From: an uncultured Sphingomonadaceae bacterium
Lineage (GTDB): Bacteria; Pseudomonadota; Alphaproteobacteria; Sphingomonadales; Sphingomonadaceae
Direction: 5' to 3'
Assembly: GCA_903871605.1 (NCBI GenBank)
Contig: CAIQHF010000035.1
Coordinates: 1 to 64,000, forward strand
DNA length: 64,000 nucleotides
Part shown: positions 62,988-64,000 of the stretch, one piece after another
Position numbering within the stretch: position 1 is the first letter of the stretch
How the letters are laid out: each line of letters starts with the position of its first letter
Made by a program: the position numbers and the translations under genes
The notes under the pieces: model-generated
What the model saw: the letters and a program-made list of their open reading frames with translations, nothing else
Told to the model about the DNA's origin: nothing
Database searches by the model: none

Positions 62988-64000
62988 TCAGCCGGCCGCC
63001 TTTCGGATCGTCCGCAGCGCATGACGCGCCTCGTGCGACGTGAGGCTCGCAAAGCCGAAGCGAAGCCCGCTCTCCGTCTCGGGCTTCGACGTGAAGGAGC
63101 GCGAAGAGGCGAAGCGCAGGCCCATATCCGGTGCATGCGCCTCAATCCGCGCGAGATCGCCCGGCCGCAGGAAGCGCACCCAGAAGGCGAGTCCTCCGTC
63201 GGGCACCGCATAATCGGCGATCTCGCCCACCTCCTCCGCCAGCGCGTCGGCGAAGACCTGACGCCTGTCGGCATAGATCTGGCGAACCTTGCGCGCATGA
63301 CGTCGCAATTCGCCATTCTCGATCAGTTCGGCGGCCGCTTCCTCGGTAAGCGTATTGCCCATTCCGTCGGTGAGCGAGACGCGGTGCGCGATCGCATCGA
63401 TCACCTCCTCGGGCGCCGCGATATAGCCGATCCTCAGCGCCGGCAGCAGAAGCTTGGACAAGGAGCCGACATAGATCACCTGCGCGGGGGCATAGGCGGC
63501 CATCGGCAACAAGGGCTGCGAATCGAAATGAAATTCATGGTCGTAATCGTCCTCGATCACCGCAAAGCCGAACTGGCGCGCGAGATCGAGCACACGAAGC
63601 CGACGCTCCGGGCGCAGCGACACGGTGGTCGGGAACTGGTGGTGCGGGGTCAGGAACACCGCGCGCACCGGGTGGCGGCGGCAAAGCTGCTCGAGATCGC
63701 CGACGTCGATGCCTTCGCGATCGAGCCGGACGGTCACCACCTCGGCCCCGCAGGCGCGGAAGGCGGCGACCGCGGGTTCGTAGGTCAGTTCCTCGACCGC
63801 GACCGCATTGCCCGGGCGCAGCAGGATCTGCGCGGCGAGGAAGATGCCGTTCTGGCTGCCCCGCGTGATGCAGATGTTACGCGGCGTGACGCGCAGCCCG
63901 CGCTCGCTGCTCAACATCGTGGCGATCGCCGCGCGAAGCGTCTCGGCGCCGCGCGGATCGCGATACTGCAGCCGGTTGGCGCGCGATGCGCGCTGGATCG
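62988..64000 (-). CDS. MocR/PdxR-type PLP-dependent transcriptional regulator, 5' end beyond the right edge
   Basis: C-terminal aminotransferase-like domain of a GntR-type MocR regulator, continuous to the right edge. Seen are ETLRAAIATMLSSERGLRVTPRN, ICITRGSQNGIFLAAQILL, the PLP-lysine region VYVGSLSKLLLPALRIGY, EDDYDHEF and FLTPHHQFPTTVSL. The catalytic-type lysine in SLSK is present. The N-terminal winged-helix domain lies outside the window, so regulator rather than pure aminotransferase is inferred from the MocR-specific motifs. Confidence 0.85.
   Translation of the reverse strand, partial: IQRASRANRLQYRDPRGAETLRAAIATMLSSERGLRVTPRNICITRGSQNGIFLAAQILLRPGNAVAVEELTYEPAVAAFRACGAEVVTVRLDREGIDVGDLEQLCRRHPVRAVFLTPHHQFPTTVSLRPERRLRVLDLARQFGFAVIEDDYDHEFHFDSQPLLPMAAYAPAQVIYVGSLSKLLLPALRIGYIAAPEEVIDAIAHRVSLTDGMGNTLTEEAAAELIENGELRRHARKVRQIYADRRQVFADALAEEVGEIADYAVPDGGLAFWVRFLRPGDLARIEAHAPDMGLRFASSRSFTSKPETESGLRFGFASLTSHEARHALRTIRKAAG

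Overview
The window is high-GC DNA from an alphaproteobacterium, most likely a sphingomonad (Sphingomonas or a close relative). This rests on the gene families (TonB receptor with PepSY proteins, a DUF3489-DUF2924-recombinase trio, BlaI/M56, sphingomonad-style degenerate intergenic repeats) and on heavy G/C third-position use. No rRNA or tRNA gene and no CRISPR array was seen.

Layout. 1-2.3 kb: an integrative-element module (serine recombinase running off the left edge, DUF2924, DUF3489). 2.3-8 kb: HxlR regulator divergent from a methyltransferase, a secreted alpha/beta hydrolase, an APC permease, and degenerate repeats. 8-16.7 kb: an accessory island with a frameshifted tyrosine recombinase, a PIN-domain protein, an IS21-like remnant, a broken P-loop NTPase, a membrane patatin phospholipase, an IS110-type element with multiplied ends, and an intact IS30 element. 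17-28.8 kb: a large secreted zinc metalloprotease, a PepSY membrane protein, a CzcA/CzcC-like metal efflux pair divergent from its probable two-component system, and a DUF4142 protein. 29-30 kb: an IS3 (IS407-type) copy that has lost its catalytic core.

30-36.3 kb: TetR divergent from a tautomerase/DUF1579 pair, then LysR divergent from a five-gene redox operon (two tandem SDRs, an F420-type NADP oxidoreductase, an NTF2-like protein, a methyltransferase). 36.5-41.5 kb: a second island remnant (ParB-fused DNA methyltransferase, DUF5681, small proteins, a serine-recombinase C-terminal fragment, palindromic repeats). 41.5-52 kb: metabolic and stress genes, each beside its own regulator (MarR/dihydroxyphthalate-decarboxylase-like, AraC/PhyH dioxygenase, BlaI/M56, MarR/GST), plus a phospholipase-D protein. 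52-64 kb: cytochrome c and membrane PQQ glucose dehydrogenase, aldo/keto reductase, a small gene behind a perfect FNR/FixK-type box, a SEC-C protein, PepSY plus TonB receptor (iron uptake), and a MocR-type regulator cut by the right edge.

The strongest candidates for unusual biology are the patatin/NTPase/PIN cluster at 8.9-13.6 kb, which looks like a decaying defence locus, and the IS110 element. One end of that element is present three times, and its 3' noncoding region contains a 10-nt match to the sequence abutting the other end, as expected for a guide ('bridge') RNA.
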